This document shows, one piece after another, positions 1 through 9,697 of a stretch of 64,000 nucleotides of DNA. Both the position numbers and the translations under genes were made by a program. Location of the stretch: NCBI GenBank assembly GCA_003315335.1, contig QNRL01000010.1, forward strand, positions 1 through 64,000, given 5' to 3'. Below the pieces are notes generated by a model, which did no database searches, had not been told where the DNA came from, and saw nothing but the letters and a program-made list of their open reading frames with translations. The stretch's first letter is position 1. Each line of letters begins with the position of its first letter. This stretch comes from Pseudocitrobacter faecalis. GTDB lineage: Bacteria; Pseudomonadota; Gammaproteobacteria; Enterobacterales; Enterobacteriaceae.

Positions 1-173
<173 letters not shown>

Positions 174-369
174 CTAGACTTAACGATGTTAAAATTTTGG
201 TTGTATTAAAATCCTCCTGCGAAAGTGAAATCATCCATGTATTATCTTTATGATAGTCGGTGATATAAATAAAATGAGATGTAAAAGGCGTTGAGTGATT
301 GAACTCTCCTAAGTTCCATCCATACTGTCTCACTGTATTTGAGCTAAGTTCTTTGTCGGTAATGTTCAT
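174..369 (-). pseudogene. Small unknown gene interrupted by the IS
   Basis: An ORF starts with ATG at 369 behind a GAAAGG-like ribosome binding site. It encodes about 65 residues (MNITDKELSSNTVRQ... to ...LTSLSLG) before running into the insertion element and stopping at 151 inside it. The original C-terminus is missing or lies beyond the IS. I do not recognise the family. The fused product would be 72 residues. Confidence 0.6.
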
Positions 370-535
370 AATTCATACCTTTCGATAAAGTCTGTAATGA
401 TAATTAGCTATCTCAAAGGCCCAGAACAACTCTTGAAATAACCTCACTCGAAGAATTTATCATATTGAACACCCCTACCTAATAACCTTGCCGACTTAAT
501 AAATCACAATAGCCCTCCCCTGTCATTTTAAAACG

Positions 536-1027
536 CTACTTGAATTTTTGATAGCTTATAGTTGTTTTACGTTCTTTGTGATACTCATATGTCATCTTCT
601 CTTTCCAGTACCAATCTTGTAAATCCTGCAAGTCTAGCCCATTTTTCTCACGTATGCTTTCGTGTAATTCGCTAAGCGCGAGTTTATCATTAGGTTTATA
701 AATGGCTAATTTTTCTTCAAATAAATCCAGCCAACGTTTCCCCATCTTTCGACGCAAAACAAACACCATCGTGATAATTGTACTGAAATGCACAGCAATT
801 AGTTCCAACTTATGCGATTGCTGACCAGATAAAATTACTATTGTAACAACAGGGATGGCCGTATATAAAGCAATCAAAGCGACCATAAGTTGATATGGTT
901 TTTCCCGTATTACCATGTCCATGGGTAAACCAGAGGACGCTACTGCTTGCCAAAATCTTAAATACCTTCCGATGGACTTAAACCTTTTCCCGTTTTTATG
1001 CATAAACCTGTTTTTATTTACTATCAT
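536..1027 (-). CDS. Predicted inner-membrane protein, unknown function
   Basis: This is a 163-residue protein with a basic N-terminus and two hydrophobic segments at about residues 43-65 and 78-95, separated by a short polar loop. The C-terminal half is charged and probably cytoplasmic (residues 95-163, rich in Lys and Glu). No motif I recognise. It stands alone: no gene follows for 165 bp, and the next gene upstream on the same strand is 85 bp away. Confidence 0.6.
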   Translation of the reverse strand: MIVNKNRFMHKNGKRFKSIGRYLRFWQAVASSGLPMDMVIREKPYQLMVALIALYTAIPVVTIVILSGQQSHKLELIAVHFSTIITMVFVLRRKMGKRWLDLFEEKLAIYKPNDKLALSELHESIREKNGLDLQDLQDWYWKEKMTYEYHKERKTTISYQKFK

Positions 1028-1111
1028 GTTAGACCTCTATTTTTCTGTAATTCTAGAAGAATGTTACCTTAACCCTTAACAGGGATAACACCGCATGTAT
1101 TATCTCCATAA

Positions 1112-1627
1112 TCAAAGCGCAGGGCCGGTAATAAAAAGTACCATACCATCGATGTGTAGTTCGTTCAGTGCATCCCTGTCCGTGGATAGCTTTCTAATGT
1201 TGTCAGGAGTTGCATCAATCGGGTATAAATCTTGCGTCAGTTTGACGAGATTCTTCTCAGTGCAGGTAAGACCGCCTTCAGCGAGAGTGCGCAGGTAATC
1301 ACTAAACACGACTTCTTTTTCATCAGAGGTAAGTCGCTCGAAGTACCCCATATGTTCGGACGTGAAATTCTCATCTGCAATACTTCTCACTACTGAGATG
1401 ATATCCGACCTTATGACCAACTCCCGCACCGCAGCATAAAAAATCCTGCCGTAATGTCCTGACACGTTTTCCTTTGCGAGCCACCAGCGCTCATCCGTGG
1501 TAACGGGTACTGTGGTCGGGGATGCCAGTAGCAGAACGGGGCTTAAACCGGATCGCGATAACCCTTCAGCAAAAGCTTCTTCAGGAAGACTGCTAACAGG
1601 CTTGCCTTGATAACGTGCTTCTACCAT
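1112..1627 (-). CDS. Hypothetical protein, 171 aa
   Basis: The start ATG at 1627 has an AGGAG about 9 bp upstream. The protein is soluble, mixed alpha/beta in composition and acidic, with no signal peptide or membrane segment. No family recognised. It lies between two small membrane-protein genes on the same strand; the gaps of about 85 and 107 bp give no strong evidence of an operon. Confidence 0.6.
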   Translation of the reverse strand: MVEARYQGKPVSSLPEEAFAEGLSRSGLSPVLLLASPTTVPVTTDERWWLAKENVSGHYGRIFYAAVRELVIRSDIISVVRSIADENFTSEHMGYFERLTSDEKEVVFSDYLRTLAEGGLTCTEKNLVKLTQDLYPIDATPDNIRKLSTDRDALNELHIDGMVLFITGPAL

Positions 1628-1734
1628 CTATGCTTCTCCTTTCTGATGTAGGCATGACTGCCTTCTATTTAAGCAATCAGTAAACCGGATTGAGCTGAGC
1701 AACGTTATCCTTCTCCCATCATTGCTTGCCACTT

Positions 1735-1995
1735 TTACCATAAGCGCCAAACAATTAGCCCCATTATTCCGGTTGTAAACTGAACCTTAACACTAACCAG
1801 TATGAATCGGTCATCTGGGGCAAAGTGTCCACCGGGTTGAAGTAGCCAGGTTGTTAGCGGCGGATGGAAAGCCAGTACGAATCCGTAAACTATAAAAGCC
1901 AAGCTCAGTAAAAGAAGGAGCATGCGCCCAATACGTTTGAGTTGATAAGATAAACTCGCGCTAGTTTTTCGTGGGGGTACGATATGGTCTTTCAA
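1735..1995 (-). CDS. Small two-span membrane protein, unknown
   Basis: The open frame extends to 2046, but an AAGGAG lies directly before GTG (1998) and TTG (1995), making a start there more likely than the upstream ATG. From TTG the product is about 86 residues, with a hydrophobic segment in the first half (LLLLLSLAFIVYGFVLAF) and a second at the C-terminus. Function unknown. Confidence 0.5.
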   Translation of the reverse strand: MKDHIVPPRKTSASLSYQLKRIGRMLLLLLSLAFIVYGFVLAFHPPLTTWLLQPGGHFAPDDRFILVSVKVQFTTGIMGLIVWRLW

Positions 1996-2191
1996 CACTG
2001 TCTCCTTGCCAGCAAATGCCGAAGCGCTGGCATAAAGATTAAACAATTTTTATGCCAGTTACTCCGGCGAGATGGGTGATAATCCTCGTTGCCATCATAA
2101 AGCCTTATCTCTTTCAAATTTGAGCGATAAGGGGTCTTTGAGCCTGTAATGGCTTTTTGTTTGATGTTTTGATGGCACCTGCCCCCGCGTT

Positions 2192-5100
2192 TTACCATGA
2201 CCGAAGTACATAGCGGCTCACACCTTCTGCTGGCTGTTGCCACTCGCTATTCTCCGTTGACGGTCTGAGGCGCGTCGAGCCCCGGGAGATGTTTTTCATC
2301 GCCTGCTCAAGAGTGTCCATCCTGTAGGTTTTGATGTTCACCCCTTCTTCAGAAATAGGCCCCAGCAGTTCCGTAACCTCACGCTCACCCTGATAAATAT
2401 CGACCCACTGTGTAATATTCACCTTATCACCATTCGCATCAATGCCACGTCGGTTAAAGTGGTCAATTTCAAACTCACACACGGTTACCGGTACCAGCCC
2501 CTCCGGGCGCGGATACCCGAGTATTTCATCAAAACCAGGTTCCCCTTCATCAGTGACCAGATCAGGCGTCAAATAGAGTTTTCCGTTACGGGAAAAATGC
2601 GCAACATGGCAGGACCACTGGTCATTTAACATCGTTGGCATGCTTGTGAACATTCCTGAATACCACCGTCTGGCATTATCAACTGATTTGGTGACGAGGA
2701 TTTCATCTGGTACTTCCCCGTTGTCCATGGTGTAAAAACTGAGAGACAGAGCGGTATTTCTGCGTGAAAGTAGCTTTTCTTTATTGACCTCTTTATTTTC
2801 AAATTTGGACAGGTATTCCTCAAGGAACAGCGCCTGCAACTCGGGTGTCGGCGCTTTCTGATAAAACCAGTCGGCCAGGTCTTTAGTGCCAATATAGATG
2901 AGGCTGGCTTTACCTTTTTCGCTCTTGACCGCAACAGGAGCCATTAGGCTTACTTGCTGTACGTACTCACTGGTTTCATTGATACTTTCATAGGCCTCAA
3001 TCCACTGGCCAAGCAGATTGGTGTAAATCACCGGATCGTTCAGCTTTAAAAACTGCTTAAGAGCCTGAGCGCCACGGGAGCATGTATCAAAATAACGCTG
3101 CTTCTCTTCGAAGCTTTTGAAAGCAGTCTTTTTGCCCGACCATGTGGCCACCAGCTGTTCATCTTCGAACAGGGTGTTTTCAGCTGGTAAGAAGTGTTTC
3201 ATTTTCGCAAAACGTTGATGAGTGACGTTTAAGACATTTCGGGATGTAGCAAGTACCATTCGATGAACCCAGGCATGCCCTTCCATCCGGTTGTCGCATT
3301 CAAAATTTGCTGGTGCGGCATATGCAACAAGTTTCCCTGAAGCATTTACCGATAACCTGACCAGCTCATAGCCTTTGCTGCTAATAAAATTACGAACCCC
3401 GGGAAGATGTTTGAGCCCCACATCAGCGAGCATATAGAGCTGGTTCAGGAGCTCTTTGGAGCCCTTCTCTGTACTCATGGCAGCTTCCAGCGTCGCCCCC
3501 CTGTTATCAGCTCGCCAGGCTACAATGCATCGATCTATCAACTCTGATCTCAGATTAGGCTGGCCAATATTTCCATCGGCCAGAGCCTGGCTCAGCATCT
3601 GCCGGTAAGGTTCTTCTGCCTCACGCTCGGCACGAATATAATTTAAAGCCATCTTGAAGAAGCGAATGTAAAACAGGTGATTAGACCTGAATTTACGTCT
3701 GTGAATGTACCATTCGAGCTCCTCCGCTTTAATGGTATCCATGCACAGGAAACCCAGTTCAGCATCATTCCTGCTGGACTCCTTAAATAAAGACAAATTC
3801 ACCTTACAATTGAAATCTCGATCCGTTGAGTATCTGTTTACTGTTGCGTTGACACAGATATCGTCTCCCTGACGGAATGCAATAACCGGCTCATAGTTTT
3901 TATGGGTTCTCCCAAGCCATTTATAGCCAGAGTAGCTGTTGTCTTCCTGAACTGCTCCTGGTGCTGTCACTGGGTTCATCAACGAATCCCAGTTGCACAT
4001 TACCCGGGATCCGGACTGAAGGCATGAGTTTGCCTGTTCAAGATAACTTTGCAGAGACGGCCGTGTCTCAGCCATACCCAAAAGGCCAGAACCGTCTTTG
4101 TCGTGCAGAAATTGGAAGTACCGTTCCTGGAACTCAAGGCTCAGAAAACTGTAAGGGGTATTGGTATCATAGAAATCACCAAATAGTTTGAGCCGGTGAT
4201 CGAGGCCGCAGATAAGGATCAGGAAACGACGGTAGTGAAGTGCCATAAGATCATGCTGCTTCAGTCGGTCGGTATAACTGACGTCCTCAAACTTTATGGT
4301 GCTGCCATCAATCCCCTGGAAATGTGCTTCCTGTTCGCTGGCGGAAGGGAATAGCTGCGAAGCCCCAAGATGGCTTTCTACCGAAGAGTAAACCTGATGA
4401 ATATTTTGACCGTCCCGGACCAGAAGGAATACAACCCGGTTCCTGTCATTGCGGACATGATTTTCCCAGGGATCGCGGTAATCGATATAACGTCGTGTTG
4501 TGGCCATACATACGATGGAACGTTCGGACGGAAAAATCTGCTCCACCAGCCCGGGGCTGGTTCGTAAAGTTTCATGAAATTTTTCCATATCAGAGAAGTC
4601 GAACCAGCTATCGAGATCGCACCATACGGCCAGCTCTTCATCCACCATCAGCTTTGCCTGAACGACCTGGAGCGGGAGGTGTGATGGAGCGGATTCACCC
4701 TTCACGATATTCACTACCTCAACGTCTTTGCCGGTATACAGTTCCAGACTGCCAACGCCATCGTGGATTTTCTTCACATATTCCATGGCTTCTTCTGTAG
4801 TGGCCAGACTTGCCGCTGCAACTTCCTCGAAATAGGGCAGCATTCTTTTGCTGGCATTAGCGATTGCCTGCGTTCGTTGTGTGATGATTTTGCTGATGGC
4901 TGTGCTGATCTGCCCTTCTTTTAAGGCCGCTTCTCTGATTTGTTCAATGCGGGTATCTGAAATAACAGAGGACAGAGCATTTTGAACTGATCCAATCGCC
5001 AGTGAGGTTACCGCCTGCTGCTCTTGTGGGGGCACTAACGCAACGCTAAGGCCCGTCACAGGGTTTTCACGGTCATCTGTACCTAATTGCTCAATCGCAA

Positions 5101-5527
5101 GGTCACGGAGCCCCTGAGCATCGCTCACGAGGGCTGTAAGCGATGCCTGTAGGCTATTCACTTCTTCCTGAGCTTGTCTGAGTTCAGCATCCCGGATTAC
5201 CTTATGGTCGGGTTCAAATACAAAACTGGACAGAAAATCCTTAACCAGGAAGCGATGCTCTCGCATTTCTTTGCCACGTTCCCTACGGTTGCCGCTGCTG
5301 TCTTCAGTGACAATAGCTACAGTCTGACCGTAAACGCGGGGATGGGCGCGTAGAATCACTGTGTGCAGCTTATCTTCAACGTAACGCAAAGACGTAATGA
5401 GCAGCGTATCCCCTGCCACAATACCCTCTTCAGGGATGCTGTCAGTGGACGTCCAGTACTGACCCGCCAGCAAAGAATGAAATCGCTCTAAACGGTCAAT
5501 GTTATTTTTGCTGACCAGGTCACCCAT
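2192..5527 (-). CDS. Large protein of unknown function, 1111 aa
   Basis: One long uninterrupted frame starts at ATG 5527 behind GGAAGG. It has no signal peptide, obvious membrane segment, Walker motif or nuclease motif. Residues about 100-140 look coiled-coil (Gln, Glu and Leu rich), and the rest looks like several globular alpha/beta domains. It is by far the largest gene in the left block, with no partner gene close by on either side. Real gene status is secure from length; function is unknown. Confidence 0.85.
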   Translation of the reverse strand: MGDLVSKNNIDRLERFHSLLAGQYWTSTDSIPEEGIVAGDTLLITSLRYVEDKLHTVILRAHPRVYGQTVAIVTEDSSGNRRERGKEMREHRFLVKDFLSSFVFEPDHKVIRDAELRQAQEEVNSLQASLTALVSDAQGLRDLAIEQLGTDDRENPVTGLSVALVPPQEQQAVTSLAIGSVQNALSSVISDTRIEQIREAALKEGQISTAISKIITQRTQAIANASKRMLPYFEEVAAASLATTEEAMEYVKKIHDGVGSLELYTGKDVEVVNIVKGESAPSHLPLQVVQAKLMVDEELAVWCDLDSWFDFSDMEKFHETLRTSPGLVEQIFPSERSIVCMATTRRYIDYRDPWENHVRNDRNRVVFLLVRDGQNIHQVYSSVESHLGASQLFPSASEQEAHFQGIDGSTIKFEDVSYTDRLKQHDLMALHYRRFLILICGLDHRLKLFGDFYDTNTPYSFLSLEFQERYFQFLHDKDGSGLLGMAETRPSLQSYLEQANSCLQSGSRVMCNWDSLMNPVTAPGAVQEDNSYSGYKWLGRTHKNYEPVIAFRQGDDICVNATVNRYSTDRDFNCKVNLSLFKESSRNDAELGFLCMDTIKAEELEWYIHRRKFRSNHLFYIRFFKMALNYIRAEREAEEPYRQMLSQALADGNIGQPNLRSELIDRCIVAWRADNRGATLEAAMSTEKGSKELLNQLYMLADVGLKHLPGVRNFISSKGYELVRLSVNASGKLVAYAAPANFECDNRMEGHAWVHRMVLATSRNVLNVTHQRFAKMKHFLPAENTLFEDEQLVATWSGKKTAFKSFEEKQRYFDTCSRGAQALKQFLKLNDPVIYTNLLGQWIEAYESINETSEYVQQVSLMAPVAVKSEKGKASLIYIGTKDLADWFYQKAPTPELQALFLEEYLSKFENKEVNKEKLLSRRNTALSLSFYTMDNGEVPDEILVTKSVDNARRWYSGMFTSMPTMLNDQWSCHVAHFSRNGKLYLTPDLVTDEGEPGFDEILGYPRPEGLVPVTVCEFEIDHFNRRGIDANGDKVNITQWVDIYQGEREVTELLGPISEEGVNIKTYRMDTLEQAMKNISRGSTRLRPSTENSEWQQPAEGVSRYVLRSW

Positions 5528-5714
5528 ATACCTTTCCTTCCAGATTCGTATGTTAGGTGAATCATACCAGATTGCACTTACCGTCTAATAACTCAAAAAA
5601 CACCAACTTCGGCATTCACTAGAAATGAATCCGTCCACTATTATTCATTAATTAAATAGATTCTTAGATATGAATAGCGCATTGCTTTTAAAGCAGGTTT
5701 CGCAAAGGGTTAAA

Positions 5715-5738
5715 AAAGGCTTCTTAAGTGAAGCCTTT
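5715..5738 (-). terminator. Rho-independent terminator
   Basis: Nine-base perfect arms (AAAGGCTTC and GAAGCCTTT) around a 6-base loop. On the minus strand the stem is followed by a T run. It lies just downstream of the exported-protein gene ending at 5750. Confidence 0.75.
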
Positions 5739-5749
5739 AATAATAAATG

Positions 5750-6103
5750 CTACTTATCTTCAGAGGGATACATTTCCCAGTATTTATTACGTACATTAAC
5801 AAGGCAATGGTCTGCTGTTTCTGAAGCGCCTTTGTCGCGGTTTACAAAGGCTTCTGCAACTTCATCCAACTTATCCGGTACCGTATTTAATGGTAATGCC
5901 TGCTTCAGGTTGGTGGTTACCAGTTCCTTTGCTTTATCATGATTAAGTTCAGTTCGGATGCTTGCATCTTTACAAATATCATCAACCTTACCATCAAGAA
6001 TAATGTTTGGGATAGGTTCGTTTTCAACTTTATGTGTAGTATTAGCAGAGGAGCCAAAAGCGACTGACATCATCGCACACAGCAGAATATTTTTTAATTT
6101 CAT
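5750..6103 (-). CDS. Small exported protein, unknown function
   Basis: This 117-residue protein has a classic Sec signal peptide (MKLKNILLCAMMSVAFGSSA, cleavage near SSA-NT). The mature part is about 95 residues, charged, with two cysteines (in DDICKD and DHCLVN) that could pair in the periplasm. The gene is followed by its own terminator and stands alone. No family recognised. Confidence 0.7.
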   Translation of the reverse strand: MKLKNILLCAMMSVAFGSSANTTHKVENEPIPNIILDGKVDDICKDASIRTELNHDKAKELVTTNLKQALPLNTVPDKLDEVAEAFVNRDKGASETADHCLVNVRNKYWEMYPSEDK

Positions 6104-6256
6104 AGTTCACTCCATTATGACTATTGATATCTACTTATGAAGTATTAGTTATATCATGTTTGCCGTCAAAACATAGAACCCACTGTTTTGACTTTAAACA
6201 TATCATGCTACAACGTTTTTTTGCACGTGACTTTAGTAGGCATGATTTATGAGGTT

Positions 6257-6865
6257 TCAGCAGGACGTCAGATTGTTGTCGATCCAGTATTGATGCAAGC
6301 CTACCGTCCATTTCTTCGATAAGGCCGAAAGTAAAAGCGCTAAACCACAGCAGTTACCAGGAGTAAAAATTCGTATGGGATCTGGAGAACCGACTTTAAC
6401 ACTCATAATGAACTCCAGAATGTTGCCATGGCATAGACTATTTCTAAGCCTGACGATATCTGCTTCAGGTTTTTTACCAGCGTCTATCTTTGCCAACATA
6501 TTCTTCTCGGCTGGAAATGACAGTAATTCTATCGGCATCCCTTCCTGCTTAGCCTTTCGCATTAAAGCGTTACTCATTACTGACGTACCATCTAAGTCCA
6601 CCAGTACAGGAACTGACTGCTGAACGTTAACAGTTGATTTCAACTTCAGCGTAACCCTGAGTGATGTTTCGATCCCATTCAGAAAGCTCGTACAGGCCGG
6701 TAACCATAGACCATGATGCAGCGCCTCGGTTGCTTGTTTAAAAAACCAGTCAATCACGGGGACAGTGCAATGCTCATAATAGTGATTTACCTCGCTGAAC
6801 CTTGCCATATAAGCATCGTACTCAGCCTGGTCTTCAGGAGATAAAAAATTTGGTGGGAGGAGCAT
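6257..6865 (-). CDS. Hypothetical protein, 202 aa
   Basis: Soluble, alpha-helical-looking protein with several aromatic residues near the N-terminus and an R-x-R-N-S-L-C-H-G-N stretch in the middle, reminiscent of nucleic-acid-associated helical domains but not diagnostic. The ATG at 6865 has GGTGGGAGGAGC-like sequence spanning the first codons, so the exact start is uncertain. It is transcribed away from the umuDC operon. Function unknown. Confidence 0.6.
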   Translation of the reverse strand: MLLPPNFLSPEDQAEYDAYMARFSEVNHYYEHCTVPVIDWFFKQATEALHHGLWLPACTSFLNGIETSLRVTLKLKSTVNVQQSVPVLVDLDGTSVMSNALMRKAKQEGMPIELLSFPAEKNMLAKIDAGKKPEADIVRLRNSLCHGNILEFIMSVKVGSPDPIRIFTPGNCCGLALLLSALSKKWTVGLHQYWIDNNLTSC

Positions 6866-7019
6866 CAGAATCCTTTCATCCTAGCTTGTATACCTTCTTC
6901 GTAGGCCAGCTCGCCATTATCGGTAAAAGATGGTTTTTGATGTTTATGATAAAGCTTAATTTTTCGTCAGGCTTGATAGCGTTACCGGAGAGATTTGATC
7001 TTTTCTCTTCAACTCGCAA

Positions 7020-7039
7020 TACTGTTTATACATACAGTA
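7020..7039 (+). promoter_or_regulatory. LexA operator (SOS box)
   Basis: TACTGTTTATACATACAGTA matches the enterobacterial SOS box consensus TACTG(TA)5CAGTA, with the invariant CTG and CAG at 7022-7024 and 7035-7037. It ends 19 bp before the umuD-like ATG at 7059, so LexA should block the umuDC promoter until DNA damage. Confidence 0.93.
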
Positions 7040-7058
7040 CAAGAATTCGAGTGTAGCT

Positions 7059-7493
7059 ATGTCTGTTATCCTTGAGCACATTAGCAACAAGCCTTACGAA
7101 ATGGCACCTTTTTTCAGTGATTTACTAAGCTGTGGAGTGATGAGTCCGTGCGCCGGGCATGAAGATAATGAATTAAATTTGCATGAATATGTAGTCCGCA
7201 ACCGCCCCTCAACCTTCTTTGTCAGGGCGGCGGGCCTCAGTATGATCAATGCCGGTATCAATGATGGAGCAATACTGGTTGTGGATCGGTCTTTAACAGC
7301 ACGACACGGCTCTATCGTCGTTGCGCTGGTGGATGGAGAGTTTACGGTAAAGATCTTACACACGTATCCTGAGCTGCTTTTGATGCCTTCTAATCCAGCC
7401 TATAAGCCGATACGTGTAAATCCTGAATCCCTTGAGATATGGGGCGTCGTCACCTTTGCACTGAATCAGTTCAGCCATGTACATGCACGTTGA
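7059..7493 (+). CDS. umuD: UmuD-like DNA polymerase V accessory subunit
   Basis: This 144-residue protein is the S24-type self-cleaving partner of the translesion polymerase. The cleavage site is Cys25-Gly26 (SCG). The catalytic dyad is Ser61 (in GLSM) and Lys98 (in GEFTVK), aligning with Ser60 and Lys97 of E. coli UmuD. RecA-stimulated cleavage should give the active UmuD' form. The gene lies right behind a LexA box and overlaps umuC by 17 bp, implying coupled translation. Plasmid versions are often called MucA/ImpA; the sequence alone does not decide which. Confidence 0.93.
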   Translation: MSVILEHISNKPYEMAPFFSDLLSCGVMSPCAGHEDNELNLHEYVVRNRPSTFFVRAAGLSMINAGINDGAILVVDRSLTARHGSIVVALVDGEFTVKILHTYPELLLMPSNPAYKPIRVNPESLEIWGVVTFALNQFSHVHAR

Positions 7494-8736
7494 TATTAAC
7501 GGAGCCTATGCGGCATTTGAGTGTGCGATGGATCCCAAGCTGTCAAAAAAGCCGCTCATCATAGCCAGCAATAACGATTCGTCCGTCATTGCAATGAATA
7601 AACTGGCTAAAAGCGTTGGTATTAAGCGTGGGACCCCAATTTTTAAGTGCAGGGATTTGATTCAGCAACACCGGATCGAAGTCCGGAGCTCTAACTTTAC
7701 TTTGTATGAAGACTACTCAAATCGCTTCCATGAAACGCTGGAAAGCTTCGCGCCTCAATCGAGTCGATATAGCATAGATGAAAATTTCATGTTATTGAAA
7801 AACATGAACAAGATAATAGATTATGAAGATTACGGCCGGTTGATCAGAAGTACACTTCTTCATAATCTGTCCCTTACCTGTGGTGTGGGTTGTTCAAGCA
7901 CCAAAACCCTCGCTAAATTATGCACCTATGCGAGCAAACGATGGGCAGCTACAGGCGGGGTTGTAGTTTTGACTGATCAGGCCAGGATCAGGAAGCTCCT
8001 GAGCCTGATCAGTACCAGAGAAATATGGGGTATTGGTCGAAAGATTAGTGAACGCCTGTCGGCTTTCGGGATCATCACTGCCGGTGATTTTTATAATAGC
8101 GACGTTCGCTTTTTACGTAAAAGCTTTGGCGTTGAAATCGAGCGTACCTGGCGGGAACTGCATGGCGAACCATGTTTCCGGCTGCACGAGTCTCCTCCTG
8201 TCAGGCAACAGATTATCGTTTCCAGAAGTTTTGGTCAGCGCCTTAATGAGATAGGCAAGCTACATGAGGCAGTTTCATTTTTTACCGCCCGGGCGGCAGA
8301 GCAGCTGCGCAAGGATGGCTCGTGGACCCGTCAAATCACAGTCTTCATTCAGAGTAGCAATTATGCGCAAGGTGAAAACCGCTACAGCAATTGTGGTATC
8401 GAGCCGCTTACCGCTACACAGGACACCCGCGATCTGGTTGATGCAGCCATGACCATCCTGAACCGCATTTACAGACCCGGGATAGCGTATGCGAAAGCAG
8501 GGGTAATGCTCTCCGCTATGACTGACGGCACAGAGCAACTCAGCCTGTTTGATACTCGCCCGGCCAGGCCTGGCAGTCAGGCACTGATGAAAGTTATGGA
8601 CCGGTTCAATAAAGAAAAGCGCGGAGCTCTGTTTTTACTGGGGGAAGGCATTCAACAGGATTTTCGTATGAAGCAGGCCATGCTATCACCGAGATATACG
8701 ACCCGCTGGGATGAATTACTCGTTGTAAAAGCGTAG
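7477..8736 (+). CDS. umuC: UmuC-like Y-family DNA polymerase
   Basis: This 419-residue protein is the catalytic subunit of an error-prone Pol V. The metal ligands Asp6 (HVDIN) and Asp101-Glu102 (YSIDEN) are present, as is the steric-gate residue Tyr11. The SNND stretch (31-34), GIGRKIS (helix-hairpin-helix region) and a QLSLF beta-clamp-binding motif near residue 350 are all visible. The C-terminus MLSPRYTTRWDELL closely follows E. coli UmuC. Length is normal. IDEN replaces the usual IDEA. It is co-expressed with umuD under LexA control and should raise survival and mutation after DNA damage. Confidence 0.95.
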   Translation: MYMHVDINGAYAAFECAMDPKLSKKPLIIASNNDSSVIAMNKLAKSVGIKRGTPIFKCRDLIQQHRIEVRSSNFTLYEDYSNRFHETLESFAPQSSRYSIDENFMLLKNMNKIIDYEDYGRLIRSTLLHNLSLTCGVGCSSTKTLAKLCTYASKRWAATGGVVVLTDQARIRKLLSLISTREIWGIGRKISERLSAFGIITAGDFYNSDVRFLRKSFGVEIERTWRELHGEPCFRLHESPPVRQQIIVSRSFGQRLNEIGKLHEAVSFFTARAAEQLRKDGSWTRQITVFIQSSNYAQGENRYSNCGIEPLTATQDTRDLVDAAMTILNRIYRPGIAYAKAGVMLSAMTDGTEQLSLFDTRPARPGSQALMKVMDRFNKEKRGALFLLGEGIQQDFRMKQAMLSPRYTTRWDELLVVKA

Positions 8737-8772
8737 CGGCCATGACCGGCATGGCCGTACTCATCAAATGTG

Positions 8773-8783
8773 AAAGTAACTTT
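8773..8783. repeat. Dispersed palindrome site 1, AAAGTAACTTT
   Basis: Perfect AAAGTNACTTT copy in the convergent gap after umuC, overlapping the stop codon of the DsbA-like gene. Confidence 0.85.
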
Positions 8784-9591
8784 AGGCCCCGCGAGCTTTT
8801 TCGATTGCGCCCTGCAAAGTTGCTGCGTCCATAGCCCCGGGGATAAATGTGGTAGTCGCCGCATTCGGCTTTTTCATATTCATAATGATGAAACCGGGTG
8901 TGCCGGTGATCCCGAGCGCTTCGCCCAGCTGCATATTGCCGGAGATCACGTTTTCATACCGGTTTTTTTCCCTGTCAGAAAACGTGCTGTTAAACCCTGA
9001 CTTTTCCACCACAGTATTAAAGTCAGTGAGTTCGAATTTGCGTTGAGAGGTCATGAAGGTATGAGCCACAGCCATCAGGTTGTTGTGGTACTTACGATAG
9101 GCTTCAGCACCGAAATTCTGATAGACGTGCAGACCCGTAGCGGCCCCCATGGCAGATACAGGTTTTGAACCGGCAAAAATCGGGAATTCTTTAAAGAAGA
9201 ATTTTACATCTTTGCTCTGATTCATTACCGATTCAACAACAGGTGTAACCCGCATGCAGTAAATACACTGATAGTCGAAGAACTCGATTACCGCGACGTC
9301 GGCGTCATCAGGGCCGATGTTTGGCGTCTCCTTGGTATCCAGCAGAGCTGGCGCATATGGAATTATTCGTTCCACTGAGGCACTCACGTTCTGATTTTCC
9401 AGCGCCTTACCTGCTTCCACTAAATAATGGGGATTTTTTACCAGGTAAGTAGCGGCAATTTTGCCAATTTCTTCCTCACTGAGCACCTTCGGTTTAAAAT
9501 AAGTTGCCGTGATTAACGCCGAGGCAGCGGTAGCAATAACCGCAGAAATTAAAATCGTGGCCATCGGTTTTAAATAAAATTCTTTAGACAT
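8782..9591 (-). CDS. DsbA-family thiol-disulfide oxidoreductase, membrane-anchored
   Basis: The 269-residue protein has an N-terminal membrane anchor (about residues 10-31), a helical linker and a thioredoxin-fold domain. The active site is C109-I-Y-C112 in an EFFDYQC context typical of Com1/DsbG-like DsbA proteins. A cis-proline loop (GITGTPGFII) lies near residue 236. It should form or rearrange disulfides in periplasmic proteins, probably pilus and mating-pair proteins, since further CxxC proteins are encoded close by. It ends against umuC, so it marks one edge of the transfer block. Confidence 0.88.
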   Translation of the reverse strand: MSKEFYLKPMATILISAVIATAASALITATYFKPKVLSEEEIGKIAATYLVKNPHYLVEAGKALENQNVSASVERIIPYAPALLDTKETPNIGPDDADVAVIEFFDYQCIYCMRVTPVVESVMNQSKDVKFFFKEFPIFAGSKPVSAMGAATGLHVYQNFGAEAYRKYHNNLMAVAHTFMTSQRKFELTDFNTVVEKSGFNSTFSDREKNRYENVISGNMQLGEALGITGTPGFIIMNMKKPNAATTTFIPGAMDAATLQGAIEKARGA

Positions 9592-9697
9592 AGCTACCTT
9601 TATGCTTTTCAGCCTGTTAGTTATTAACCTGCGATGGATTATACTGGCCCGGTAAATCGGAATTATTCGTGAAACAATGCTTTTTGGAGATTAAAGG

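Noticed and set aside
4324..4800. Plus-strand ORF of 158 codons
   Set aside because: It lies fully inside the 1111-residue gene on the other strand and has no ribosome binding site; a shadow.
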